A stretch of 9,505 bases of DNA from Actinomycetota bacterium (GCA_005788585.1 SYBY01000335.1:1-9505), one strand, 5' to 3'. Counted from the first letter of the stretch, positions 1 to 6,474 are shown. Notes: generated by a model not told the origin, from the sequence alone. Numbers and translations are program-made.

Positions 1-247
1 CCACGGCCAGCGCCAGGCGCCCCCGGCGGTCAGCGCCACCGAGCACGACGACGCCCCGCGGCGCCGCGGTGACCTTCGGTTTCACCCCCTTCGCGCCGGT
101 GCCGAGCAGTACAGCGGCGGATCCGGCCTCGGGCGCGGGGGTCGAGAGCGTGCCGGCGGCCGCGGGGGCGGCGGGCAGCACGAGGGTGCAGGCCGCGGCG
201 GCGAGGGCCGCGCGGCGCAGGTGGGAGGAACGGCGGAAGGTCGACAT
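1..247 (-). CDS. Secreted or membrane-anchored protein of unknown function (N-terminal part)
   Basis: The gene runs off the left edge of the window, leaving 82 codons from an ATG at 247-245. The N-terminus is a textbook export signal: a positively charged stretch (RRSSHLRR, residues 5-12), an alanine/leucine-rich hydrophobic core (about 13-25), and a small-residue cleavage region ending AAPAAAG near residue 31. The mature part that follows is low in complexity at first and then reads GVVVLGGADRRGRLALAV, which I cannot assign to a family. A cysteine at residue 20 sits inside the hydrophobic core, but the hydrophobic stretch continues past it, so cleavage as a lipoprotein is less likely than cleavage by signal peptidase I. 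There is no Shine-Dalgarno sequence; the start is supported by a -10 box six bases upstream (see 254-259). It lies 46 bp downstream of the Lrp gene on the same strand. Confidence 0.7.
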   Translation of the reverse strand, partial: MSTFRRSSHLRRAALAAAACTLVLPAAPAAAGTLSTPAPEAGSAAVLLGTGAKGVKPKVTAAPRGVVVLGGADRRGRLALAV

Positions 248-253
248 ACCCCG

Positions 254-259
254 AACGTA
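254..259 (-). promoter_or_regulatory. -10 element of a leaderless promoter for the secreted-protein gene
   Basis: On the minus strand the sequence reads TACGTT, then six bases (CGGGGT), then the ATG at 247. TACGTT fits the actinobacterial TANNNT -10 pattern, and the spacing puts the transcription start at or beside the A of the ATG. No good -35 is visible 16 to 18 bp upstream. The ten bases aacgtacgcc (254-263 on the plus strand) recur at exactly the same distance from the lrp start codon. Confidence 0.5.
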
Positions 260-293
260 CGCCTGAACCGGGGCGCCGCCATCGGGGAGTCCC

Positions 294-740
294 CTAAACC
301 CCCACCCCAGAGTCGCGCGACCACCGAGCGAGGACCATGAGGGTCTTCGTCCCGGTCACCTTGCCGCTGCGCCGCAGCGCGTTGACGACCTGCTGCAGGT
401 GCGCGACGTCGTCGACGCGCAGGCGAAGCAGCACGTCGGGGTCGCCGGCGATGGTGAAGATCTCCTGGACCTCGGGGATGGCCGAGGCGATCTCGACGAC
501 CTCGGCCGCGTCGATGCTGCCGACGATCCGCACCTCGGAGAACGCGTCCAGGGACGGGCCGACCTTGCTGTGGTCGAGCACGACGGTGTAGCCCGCGATG
601 ACGCCGTCGCGCTCCATGCGCTCGATCCGGCGGGCGACAGGCGCGGGCGACAGGCTGACGCGCGCGGCGATGTCGGTGACGGTGCGGCGTGCGTCCTCGC
701 GCAGCAGATCGAGGATCTGCTCGTCGATGGCGTCGAGCAT
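294..740 (-). CDS. Lrp/AsnC-family transcriptional regulator
   Basis: This is a 148-residue DNA-binding regulator of the feast/famine (Lrp/AsnC) family, whose members are usually about 150 aa and respond to amino acids or related metabolites. The N-terminus LDAIDEQILDLLREDAR is the family's first helix. The helix-turn-helix spans about residues 20-41 (TVTDIAARVSLSPAPVARRI). A hinge (GVIAGYTVVLD, 46-56) leads into the RAM ligand-binding domain (about 67-137), which carries the family's GDPDVLL effector-site motif at 99-105. The frame stays open upstream to 809, but residues before the methionine at 740 do not look like the family, and a promoter 6 bp before this ATG makes 740 the start of a leaderless message. 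It is divergent from the indolepyruvate oxidoreductase gene (132 bp between starts), so it is the natural candidate to control that gene and itself. The effector is unknown. Confidence 0.93.
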   Translation of the reverse strand: MLDAIDEQILDLLREDARRTVTDIAARVSLSPAPVARRIERMERDGVIAGYTVVLDHSKVGPSLDAFSEVRIVGSIDAAEVVEIASAIPEVQEIFTIAGDPDVLLRLRVDDVAHLQQVVNALRRSGKVTGTKTLMVLARWSRDSGVGV

Positions 741-746
741 GCCTTC

Positions 747-775
747 AACGTACGCCGACCGTGCCGACGGCGCAA
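747..775 (-). promoter_or_regulatory. Leaderless promoter of the lrp-family gene
   Basis: Read on the minus strand: TTGCGC at 775-770 (the -35 box, sharing TTG with the consensus), a 17-bp spacer, TACGTT at 752-747 (the -10 box, fitting TANNNT), six bases, then ATG at 740. The spacing is ideal for a housekeeping sigma factor, and transcription would begin at about the ATG, so the message needs no ribosome binding site. The same -10 box and 6-bp gap precede the secreted-protein gene at 247. Confidence 0.6.
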
Positions 776-812
776 GATTCATGCGCGTGGTGGCAGGATC
801 ACTGCGCACGGA

Positions 813-841
813 TTGCGCGGGTGGGCGGCGCGGCGGACAGT
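813..841 (+). promoter_or_regulatory. Possible promoter of the indolepyruvate oxidoreductase operon
   Basis: TTGCGC (813-818), identical to the -35 proposed for the divergent lrp gene, is followed after 17 bp by GACAGT (836-841), a poor -10 (three matches to TATAAT). The predicted transcription start near 848 would leave a leader of about 25 nt containing the ribosome binding site. The weak -10 would fit an activator-dependent promoter, but this is only a candidate. Confidence 0.25.
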
Positions 842-853
842 CCTGAGCAGGAC
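840..853. promoter_or_regulatory. Inverted repeat upstream of the oxidoreductase gene (candidate operator)
   Basis: GTCCTG-AG-CAGGAC is a perfect 6-bp inverted repeat with a 2-bp centre, ending 19 bp before the oxidoreductase start codon and overlapping the predicted transcription start. Its size suits a dimeric regulator such as the neighbouring Lrp protein, but it does not closely follow the enterobacterial Lrp consensus. It could also be a small hairpin in the mRNA leader. Confidence 0.35.
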
Positions 854-859
854 CTCGAC

Positions 860-866
860 AGGGGAG
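860..866 (+). promoter_or_regulatory. Ribosome binding site fixing the oxidoreductase start
   Basis: AGGGGAG lies six bases before the ATG at 873. It selects this start over the long open frame that extends upstream to 399 across the antisense lrp gene. Confidence 0.75.
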
Positions 867-872
867 CTCGGG

Positions 873-3800
873 ATGTACCGCGACGTGAGTCTCCAGGACA
901 AGTTCGCCGCCACCGCCGGCGCGGTCCTGCTGTCCGGCGTGCAGTCCCTCGTGCGCACGACGCTGGACCAGCGCCGCCTCGATCGCGCCGCGGGCCTGAA
1001 CACCGCCGCGTACGTGTCCGGCTACCAGGGCTCACCGCTGGGCGGGGTGGAGCGCGAGATGGGACGCGCGGCGACCGAGCGGGAGGACCTCGGTGTCGTC
1101 TTCGCCCAGGGCGTCAACGAGGAGCTTGCCGCCACCGCGGTCGCAGGGACGCAGCTGCTCGGCGAGGTCGAGGGACGGCGCCATGACGGCGTCACCGGCT
1201 ACTGGTTCGGCAAGGCGCCCGGGCTCGACCGCGCCGCCGACGCGATCCGCCACGCGAACGTCAGCGGCACCCACCCGCTGGGCGGCGCCGTCGCGTGGAT
1301 CGGCGACGACCCGTCGGCCAAGTCGTCATCGGTGCCCAGCTCGTCCGAGCCGCTCTGCCGCAGCCTGCATCTCCCGGTGCTCGCACCCGGCACGGTGCAG
1401 GAGGTCCTGGACTTCGGGCTGCACGCGGTCGGGCTCTCGCGCCATGCGGGGACGTGGGCGGCGCTGAAGGTCGTGGCCGACATCGCCGACGCGACGTCGA
1501 CTGTCGAGGTGGGCGGCGTGACGATCCCCGAACTCGAACCGCGCACGGACTTCACGCCCGCGACGATGCTCCCGCCGACGAACCTCGTCGCCGAGCACGA
1601 CCTCATGGTCGAGCGCCTCGCGCGCGCGACCGCCTACGCGCGTGCCGCCGGCCTCAACCGGATCGTCGTCGAACCCCGCCGGCCGCGCGTCGCCGTGGTC
1701 GCCGCGGGCGTCGGCTTCCAGTCGGTGCTGCGCGCGGTCGACGACCTCCGGCTCGACCTCGACGCGCTCGGCGTGCGCCTCGTGCAACTCGGCATGCCCT
1801 GGCCGCTGGACCGCGGCGAGCTGCGCCGACTGCTCGCCGGCGTCGAGACCGTCCTCGTCGTGGAGGACAAGCTCCCGTTCGTCGAGACGCTCGTGAAGGA
1901 GGCGCTGTACCGGGCTCCGGACGCGCCGCTGGTCCTGGGCAAGGAGGACGCCGACGGCCGGGAGCTGCTCTCCCCACGTAGCGCCCTCGGTGCCGACGAC
2001 GTCGCCCGCGCGCTGGGCCGCATCCTGCCCTCCGACGAGCTCGGGGAGGAGACCCGGGCGCGGCTGGCGCTGCTCGACCGCGCAGCAGCCGCCGTGCCCG
2101 GCGTCGCGCCGCTGGCACAGCGCACGCCGTACTTCTGCTCGGGCTGCCCGCACAGCACGTCGACGCGTGCCGAGCCGGACCAGCTCGTGGGTGTCGGGAT
2201 CGGCTGCCACATCATGGTCGTCCTGGATGCCCCCGGCCGGCGCGGCCAGCTCCTCGGGATGCCGCAGATGGGCGGCGAGGGCGCGCAGTGGCTCGGCCTC
2301 ATGCCGTTCACCGACGACGAGCACTTCATCCAGAACATCGGCGACGGCACGTTCTTCCACTCGGGGTCCCTCGCGATCCGCGCGGCGATCGCCGCGGGCG
2401 CGACGATGACGTTCCGGCTCCTGCACAACGACGTCGTCGCGATGACGGGCGGGCAGACACCGGCCGGCCAGATGGACATCCCCGCGCTGACCCGCTGGCT
2501 CGAGGTCGAGGGCGTGCGGCAGACCGTCATCACCACGCCGGAGCCCGACGGCTACCGCGGGGTGTCGCTCGCCGCGAACGCGTCGGTGCGGTCGCGGGAC
2601 GATCTCGCCGACGTCCAGCGCGAGCTCACCGCCGCCGGCGGGGTGACCGTGCTGCTGCACGACGACCAGTGCGCGACGGAGAAGCGGCGGCTGCGCAAGC
2701 GCGGGAAGCTCGCGGCACCCAGGGAGCGAGTCGTCATCAACGAACGGGTGTGCGAGGGCTGCGGCGACTGCGGCGACACGTCGTCGTGCCTGTCGGTGCA
2801 GCCGGTGGAGACCGAGTTCGGGCGAAAGACGAAGATCCACCAGTCGTCGTGCAACCAGGACTTCAGCTGCACGGACGGGGACTGTCCTTCGTTCCTCATG
2901 GTGACGCCCGCCGAGGGCGCGCACCGCGCCGAGACCCCTCTGGCGCCCGCGGTTCCGGCACCGACCGTGCGCGTCGGCACCGACGTGACCGTCCGCATGC
3001 CCGGCGTCGGCGGTACGGGCGTCGTGACGCTCTCCCAGATCCTGGAGATGGCGGCGCACATCGAGGGGCGCCACACCGCGGGGGTCGAGCAGATCGGCCT
3101 GGCGCAGAAGGGCGGGCCGGTGCTCAGCGACCTGCGCATCTCGGTTGCGCCGATCACCGGGCAGCTGCGCGCGACGGCCGCGAGTGTCGACGTCCTGCTC
3201 GGGCTCGACGCGCTGGGCGCGGCCGCCCCGGCAACGCTCGCGGTGTGCGACCCCGCGCGCACGATGGCCGTGGTGAACACCGCCGACGTCCCGACGGCGG
3301 CGATGGTGACCGACGCACGCGTCCCGTTCTCGCACGCCGACCGCGCGGTGCGCCGGGTGCGCGGCGCCACCCGTGAGCTGCACACCCTCGACGCGCTGGC
3401 CCTGAGCGAGCGCCTCTTCGGCGACCACATGCCCGCGAACATGCTCCTCGTCGGCGCCGCGTTCCAGCACGGCCTGCTCCCGCTCAGCGAGCTGGCGATC
3501 GAGCGTGCCATCGCCCTGAACGGCGCCGCCGTCGAGACGTCGCTGGCAGCGTTCCGCTGGGGCCGCGCGGCCGCCGCCGACCCGGCCGCGGTGACGGCGG
3601 CACTCGCACCACCGCCGCCGCCCGAGCCCGCCCCGCTGCAGCCGGCGCTGCGCGACCAGCTCGACGGGCGCGCCGTCACCGGCGAGCTGCGCCGCCTGCT
3701 CGACATCCGTCTCGCCGAGCTCATCGACTACCAGGACCCGGCGCTCGCCGGGGACTACCTGCGCGACGTCCTGCGGGTGCTCGCCACCGAGCGGCTGCGG

Positions 3801-4370
3801 ACCCCCGGGTCGACGCTCGTCACCGAGGCGTACAGCCGCGGGCTCTTCAAGCTCCTGGCGGCGAAGGACGAGTACGAGGTCGCGCGGCTGCACGCGGCGT
3901 CGGTGCCCGCCGGCGCCGAGCGGGTCGAGATCCTCCTGCACCCGCCCGTCCTGCGCGCGCTCGGTCTCCGCCGCAAGCTCCACCTCAACGGCCGCTGGGC
4001 GTTCCCGATGCTGCGGCTTCTCGCGCGCGGCAAGCGGCTGCGGGGCACGCCGCTCGATCCCTTCGGCCGCGCGAAGGTCCGCCGGGTCGAGCGCGCACTG
4101 CCCGGCGAGTACCGCGACCTCGTCGACGCCGCGCTCGCGCAGCTGCGGTTCGACACCGCGCCGTGGGTCATCGAGATCGCCGGGCTCCCGGACCTGATCC
4201 GCGGCTACGAGGACATCAAGCTGCGCAACGTCGAGCTGTTCCGCGAGCGCGCCGCGGCGCTGCTGGCCGCGCCGCCGGCGGCCCCGTCGATCTCGATCGT
4301 GCGGTCCACCCCGGCGGCCGGTACGGTCGAGCCCGGGTGGACACGCTCAACGCCAGCTCCCAGAGCCTGA
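873..4370 (+). CDS. Indolepyruvate ferredoxin oxidoreductase family protein (fused alpha-gamma form with DUF6537 tail)
   Basis: This is a 1165-residue cytoplasmic, thiamine-diphosphate and iron-sulfur enzyme of the fused IOR family (usually about 1150 to 1200 aa), expected to oxidise aryl-pyruvates such as indolepyruvate or phenylpyruvate to the acyl-CoA with ferredoxin-type reduction. Visible order: an N-terminal pyrimidine-binding domain (GYQGSPLGG near 50); a transketolase C-like domain (VVEDKLPF near 329-336); SGCPH around C425; the ThDP-binding GDG at 490-492 with HND at 518-520; a seven-cysteine cluster (C627, C630, C633, C639, C660, C666, C671) matching this family; the IorB-like gamma domain starting at GVGGTG (711-716); and the DUF6537 tail (YQD at 953). 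A strong ribosome binding site supports the start. It is divergent from an Lrp regulator and overlaps the TRIC gene by 34 nt. The family is certain; the exact 2-oxoacid is inferred. Confidence 0.94.
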   Translation: MYRDVSLQDKFAATAGAVLLSGVQSLVRTTLDQRRLDRAAGLNTAAYVSGYQGSPLGGVEREMGRAATEREDLGVVFAQGVNEELAATAVAGTQLLGEVEGRRHDGVTGYWFGKAPGLDRAADAIRHANVSGTHPLGGAVAWIGDDPSAKSSSVPSSSEPLCRSLHLPVLAPGTVQEVLDFGLHAVGLSRHAGTWAALKVVADIADATSTVEVGGVTIPELEPRTDFTPATMLPPTNLVAEHDLMVERLARATAYARAAGLNRIVVEPRRPRVAVVAAGVGFQSVLRAVDDLRLDLDALGVRLVQLGMPWPLDRGELRRLLAGVETVLVVEDKLPFVETLVKEALYRAPDAPLVLGKEDADGRELLSPRSALGADDVARALGRILPSDELGEETRARLALLDRAAAAVPGVAPLAQRTPYFCSGCPHSTSTRAEPDQLVGVGIGCHIMVVLDAPGRRGQLLGMPQMGGEGAQWLGLMPFTDDEHFIQNIGDGTFFHSGSLAIRAAIAAGATMTFRLLHNDVVAMTGGQTPAGQMDIPALTRWLEVEGVRQTVITTPEPDGYRGVSLAANASVRSRDDLADVQRELTAAGGVTVLLHDDQCATEKRRLRKRGKLAAPRERVVINERVCEGCGDCGDTSSCLSVQPVETEFGRKTKIHQSSCNQDFSCTDGDCPSFLMVTPAEGAHRAETPLAPAVPAPTVRVGTDVTVRMPGVGGTGVVTLSQILEMAAHIEGRHTAGVEQIGLAQKGGPVLSDLRISVAPITGQLRATAASVDVLLGLDALGAAAPATLAVCDPARTMAVVNTADVPTAAMVTDARVPFSHADRAVRRVRGATRELHTLDALALSERLFGDHMPANMLLVGAAFQHGLLPLSELAIERAIALNGAAVETSLAAFRWGRAAAADPAAVTAALAPPPPPEPAPLQPALRDQLDGRAVTGELRRLLDIRLAELIDYQDPALAGDYLRDVLRVLATERLRTPGSTLVTEAYSRGLFKLLAAKDEYEVARLHAASVPAGAERVEILLHPPVLRALGLRRKLHLNGRWAFPMLRLLARGKRLRGTPLDPFGRAKVRRVERALPGEYRDLVDAALAQLRFDTAPWVIEIAGLPDLIRGYEDIKLRNVELFRERAAALLAAPPAAPSISIVRSTPAAGTVEPGWTRSTPAPRA

Positions 4371-4969
4371 TCGACGTCCTCGAGGTCGCCGGGACGATCG
4401 CGTTCGCGGTCTCCGGCGCGATGGCCGCCACCCGGCACCAGCTCGACTGGTTCGGCGTCGTGGTCCTCGGCGTGATCGTCGCGGTGGGCGGCGGGACGAT
4501 CCGCGCGCTGCTGCTCGGCGACCCGGCGGGATGGATCGAGGACTGGTGGCCCGTCGCGGTGGGGGCGGCGTCGGCCGCCGCGGTCATCCCGCTGAGCCGG
4601 TGGGTGGGCACGGAGTTCGACTCCTGGAACTCCGTGCTGAGCGCCGACGCCGTCGGGCTGGCGGTCTTCACCGTGGTCGGCGCCGACGCCGCGCTGGACG
4701 CGGGCGCCCCGGCCGGCGTGGCCGTGGTCCTCGGCGTCGTGTCCGGCATCGCGGGCGGCATCCTGCGCGACGTGCTCGTCGGCGATCAGCCCGCCGTGTT
4801 CACGGGTCAGATCTACGCGCTGGCGGCAGCGGTCGGCGGGGTGCTGTACGTCGCGCTGCTGCGCACGGAGGTGGACCCGACGCTGGCGCTTTGGGCGCCG
4901 ATCGCGGTCATCTTCGGGCTGCGGATGGTGGCGCTGCGGCGGGACTGGTCGGTGCCGAAAGTGTCGTAG
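4337..4969 (+). CDS. TRIC/UPF0126 family membrane channel protein (YadS-like)
   Basis: This is a 210-residue integral membrane protein of the trimeric intracellular cation channel (UPF0126/YadS) family, normally about 200 to 210 aa. It has the family's two internal repeats of three membrane helices. Repeat 1 starts LIDVLEVAGTIAFAVSGAMAA and carries the glycine-rich motif VGGGTIRA (50-57); repeat 2 starts SADAVGLAVFTVVGADAAL and carries GIAGGILRD (137-145). The first motif has Ala57 where relatives such as YadS usually have Asp (GGGTIRD). The start is a GTG inside the end of the oxidoreductase gene (34-nt overlap), chosen because the family N-terminus begins just after it; no clear ribosome binding site is seen, so translational coupling is likely. 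The last codons (WSVPKVS, stop) overlap the left copy of a 16-bp direct repeat, so this C-terminus was probably rewritten by an insertion. The link to oxidoreductase function is unknown. Confidence 0.9.
   Translation: MDTLNASSQSLIDVLEVAGTIAFAVSGAMAATRHQLDWFGVVVLGVIVAVGGGTIRALLLGDPAGWIEDWWPVAVGAASAAAVIPLSRWVGTEFDSWNSVLSADAVGLAVFTVVGADAALDAGAPAGVAVVLGVVSGIAGGILRDVLVGDQPAVFTGQIYALAAAVGGVLYVALLRTEVDPTLALWAPIAVIFGLRMVALRRDWSVPKVS
4944..4959 (+). repeat. Left copy of the 16-bp direct repeat (attachment-like site)
   Basis: actggtcggtgccgaa lies in the final codons of the TRIC gene, ten bases before its last base. An identical copy is at 6830-6845. The left copy continues agtgtcgtag and the right copy ggactcttag; both give an in-frame tag stop at the same distance. 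Confidence 0.8.
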
Positions 4970-4971
4970 TG

Positions 4972-4990
4972 CGGCAACGATGCGTTGCCG
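4972..4990 (+). terminator. Hairpin after the oxidoreductase-TRIC operon
   Basis: CGGCAACG-ATG-CGTTGCCG is a perfect 8-bp stem with a 3-nt loop, starting two bases after the TRIC stop codon. It is followed by TTCAGTG, not a proper T-run, so termination would be weak or factor-assisted. A second, smaller inverted repeat (TCAGTG/CACTGA, 4992-4997 and 5005-5010) follows directly. Because it lies just inside the left repeat, it may belong to the inserted block instead. Confidence 0.45.
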
Positions 4991-5108
4991 TTCAGTGCGA
5001 ACGTCACTGAGCCGAGAAGCGGTGCACTCGGACGGCAGACCGTGGCCGTTTTGCCAGGAGCACGCGCCGACTCGGCGAAGACTGCGCAGTGCAGGAACGC
5101 CTTCGTTG

Positions 5109-5134
5109 TGAACTCTGCCCGGCCGCGCTGTGTC
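5109..5134 (+). promoter_or_regulatory. Possible ECF-type promoter of the sigma/membrane-protein pair
   Basis: TGAAC (5109-5113), 17 bp, TGTC (5131-5134) resembles the GAAC...GTC layout of many ECF sigma promoters and lies 31 bp before the sigma start codon. This would allow autoregulation, which is common for such sigma factors. The 196-bp gap before the sigma gene (4970-5165) otherwise holds only the hairpins and the palindrome listed here. Confidence 0.3.
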
Positions 5135-5140
5135 ACAGCG
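5126..5140. promoter_or_regulatory. 15-bp perfect palindrome upstream of the sigma gene (candidate operator)
   Basis: CGCTGTG-T-CACAGCG has 7-bp arms around a single central base. It overlaps the proposed -10 and transcription start, 25 bp before the sigma start codon, where a repressor would act. It is not a CRP/FNR site, since the half-sites are one base apart rather than six. As RNA it could not form a normal hairpin without opening at least one pair. Confidence 0.4.
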
Positions 5141-5165
5141 ACAGCCGTGAAGGCAAGTACAGGTT

Positions 5166-5744
5166 GTGAATATCCAACCAAGCCGCTTGAGGCGCTCGCG
5201 CGGTGTACTCACCCGCGATGGGGCGTTCGATGCGTTGTACGAGCAAGAGGCACGGGCCCTCTTGCGCTTCTTTGCCCGCCGTGTGTGGGACGCCCAGACC
5301 GCACTCGACCTCACTGCGGAGACGTTCGCGGCCGCATACGCGTCGCGCCGGTCCTGTCGAGCCGAAACGATCGACGACGCGGTGCACTGGCTCTACGGCA
5401 TTGCCCGCCATGAACTGTCGCGCTTCTTCCGCCGCGGGCGTGTCGAGCACCGCGCGCTAGAGCGTCTGGCGATAGACCTACCTGTCGCCGATGATCAAGA
5501 ACTGCGCCGCGTTGAGGACGTCGCCGACCTCCCCGCACTCCGTGCGGACCTCTCGCGGGCGATCGACACGCTGCCGGCCAGTCAGCGCGACGCCGTGCTG
5601 CTGAAGGTGGTGCACGAACTCTCCTACCCGGAGGTCGCCGCACGTCTGCAAGTCACAGAGCCCAACGCCCGCGCTCGTGTTTCGCGAGGTCTACGCACGC
5701 TCGCATCCTCGCCAGTCCTCGCGCATCTGATGGAGACCCGATGA
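5166..5744 (+). CDS. ECF-like RNA polymerase sigma factor (sigma-70 family)
   Basis: This is a 192-residue protein with the two-domain layout of extracytoplasmic-function sigma factors. Region 2 spans about residues 20-92: a LYEQEARALLRFFARRV helix, LDLTAETFAAAYA at 47-59, and the WLYGIARHELSRFFRR promoter-melting helix at 75-90. A linker follows, then region 4 at about 130-181, with LPASQRDAVLLKVVHELSYPEVAARL and the recognition helix EPNARARVSRGLRTL. It should direct RNA polymerase to a small regulon. The start is a GTG; a GAAGG lies 12 bases upstream, rather far, so the start is somewhat uncertain, but there is no better in-frame start before region 2. The stop overlaps the next gene by four bases (ATGA). 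Base composition is lower in G+C than the flanking genes. Target genes cannot be deduced beyond possible self-control. Confidence 0.88.
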   Translation: MNIQPSRLRRSRGVLTRDGAFDALYEQEARALLRFFARRVWDAQTALDLTAETFAAAYASRRSCRAETIDDAVHWLYGIARHELSRFFRRGRVEHRALERLAIDLPVADDQELRRVEDVADLPALRADLSRAIDTLPASQRDAVLLKVVHELSYPEVAARLQVTEPNARARVSRGLRTLASSPVLAHLMETR

Positions 5745-6418
5745 GCCACGACGACTTCCAGGACCTTCCCACGCTGCGCCGCCTTCGCCAGGAGCTGCAG
5801 CAACACGAGCGCTCGCCGCACCGACGGCGCCGACCACGATGGCCACTGGCAGCTGTCGCGCTGGCGGTAGCAGTCGGCGCCGGCGGCACCGTCGCCGCTA
5901 CCCAGCTCATCGAGCAGGGCGCCCCGGTCCCTGGCGCCGAGCGAAGCGACTTTGACCGCAAGGATCTCCCCGAGCCGGGAACCAGCATGTTGGACGGGCT
6001 GCGTGTAGCTGACCCAGATGGGAGCCTGCCATGGGCCTTGCGCCTGGCGACCAGCGAGACCGGACAGACGTGCTACACGCCCGGCCAGGTGCGGGGCAAC
6101 GAGCTCGGCCGGGTCCGTGACGGCGCGTTCTCGGCTTTGCCAGAGGTCGGCCCGCAGCTCTGCGGGGACCCGAGCGGCGAACCATTGTTGTTAGCGGTGC
6201 GTGAGGCCCCGACGGGCGACATCGACCGCACACTCGTCTTCGGGATCGTGGGCGATCAGGTCAGCGCGGTCGACCTGCGCGTCGATGGACAGACCCGGAG
6301 GCTCCCGATCAGCGACCGGGGCGCGTATCTCGCTGTCCTACCTCCAACGGTGTCGGCCCGGGGGATGGAGGTCACAGCACTTGACGGCACCAGAGTGGTT
6401 CGACGCATGAAGTTGTGA
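5741..6418 (+). CDS. Single-pass membrane protein coupled to the sigma factor (candidate anti-sigma or sensor partner)
   Basis: This 225-residue protein starts in a four-base ATGA overlap with the sigma gene, so the two are made together. Layout: a short charged cytoplasmic segment with a coiled helix (LPTLRRLRQELQQHE, 9-23); an arginine cluster (RRRRPRW, 28-34); one membrane helix (about 35-54, PLAAVALAVAVGAGGTVAAT); then an outside domain of about 170 residues with two cysteines (C111, C141) and a beta-rich C-terminal part (LVFGIVGDQVSAVDLRVDG). The position and topology suggest an anti-sigma factor or signal sensor, but the cytoplasmic part has no HxxxCxxC zinc-binding motif and is short for a sigma-binding domain, so this is inference. 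Leucines 149-151 are coded TTG-TTG-TTA, unusual for this G+C-rich genome. A remnant of a related gene follows. I recognise no named family. Confidence 0.75.
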   Translation: MSHDDFQDLPTLRRLRQELQQHERSPHRRRRPRWPLAAVALAVAVGAGGTVAATQLIEQGAPVPGAERSDFDRKDLPEPGTSMLDGLRVADPDGSLPWALRLATSETGQTCYTPGQVRGNELGRVRDGAFSALPEVGPQLCGDPSGEPLLLAVREAPTGDIDRTLVFGIVGDQVSAVDLRVDGQTRRLPISDRGAYLAVLPPTVSARGMEVTALDGTRVVRRMKL

Positions 6419-6474
6419 CACATGTTCGACGGGACGCAGACGAGCGTGGATCTCCCGTGACATGAGGTGTCTGA

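Noticed and set aside
284..294. ggggagtcccc as a terminator for lrp
   Set aside because: Only a 4-bp stem with a 3-base loop and no T-run, and it overlaps the end of the coding region.
741..809. Longer lrp start 23 codons upstream
   Set aside because: The extra residues do not fit the family, and the -35/-10 promoter lies inside this stretch.
399..872. 158-codon N-terminal extension of the oxidoreductase
   Set aside because: The extension is the mirror of the lrp gene; the family N-terminus and a strong ribosome binding site begin at 873.
1326..3983. 885-codon open frame on the minus strand
   Set aside because: It is antisense to the conserved oxidoreductase, is rich in Arg/Gly/His as mirror frames of G+C-rich genes are, and contains no recognisable domain.
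4205..5314. 369-codon open frame on the minus strand across the TRIC gene and the sigma upstream region
   Set aside because: It overlaps three better-supported genes or regulatory regions and shows only shadow composition.
5741..5842. Classical zinc-binding anti-sigma domain in the sigma partner
   Set aside because: The cytoplasmic stub contains no cysteine, so the HxxxCxxC motif is absent.
6429..6458. ACGGGA/TCCCGT inverted repeat after the membrane-partner gene
   Set aside because: Six-base arms with an 18-base loop and no T-run are too weak to call a terminator.
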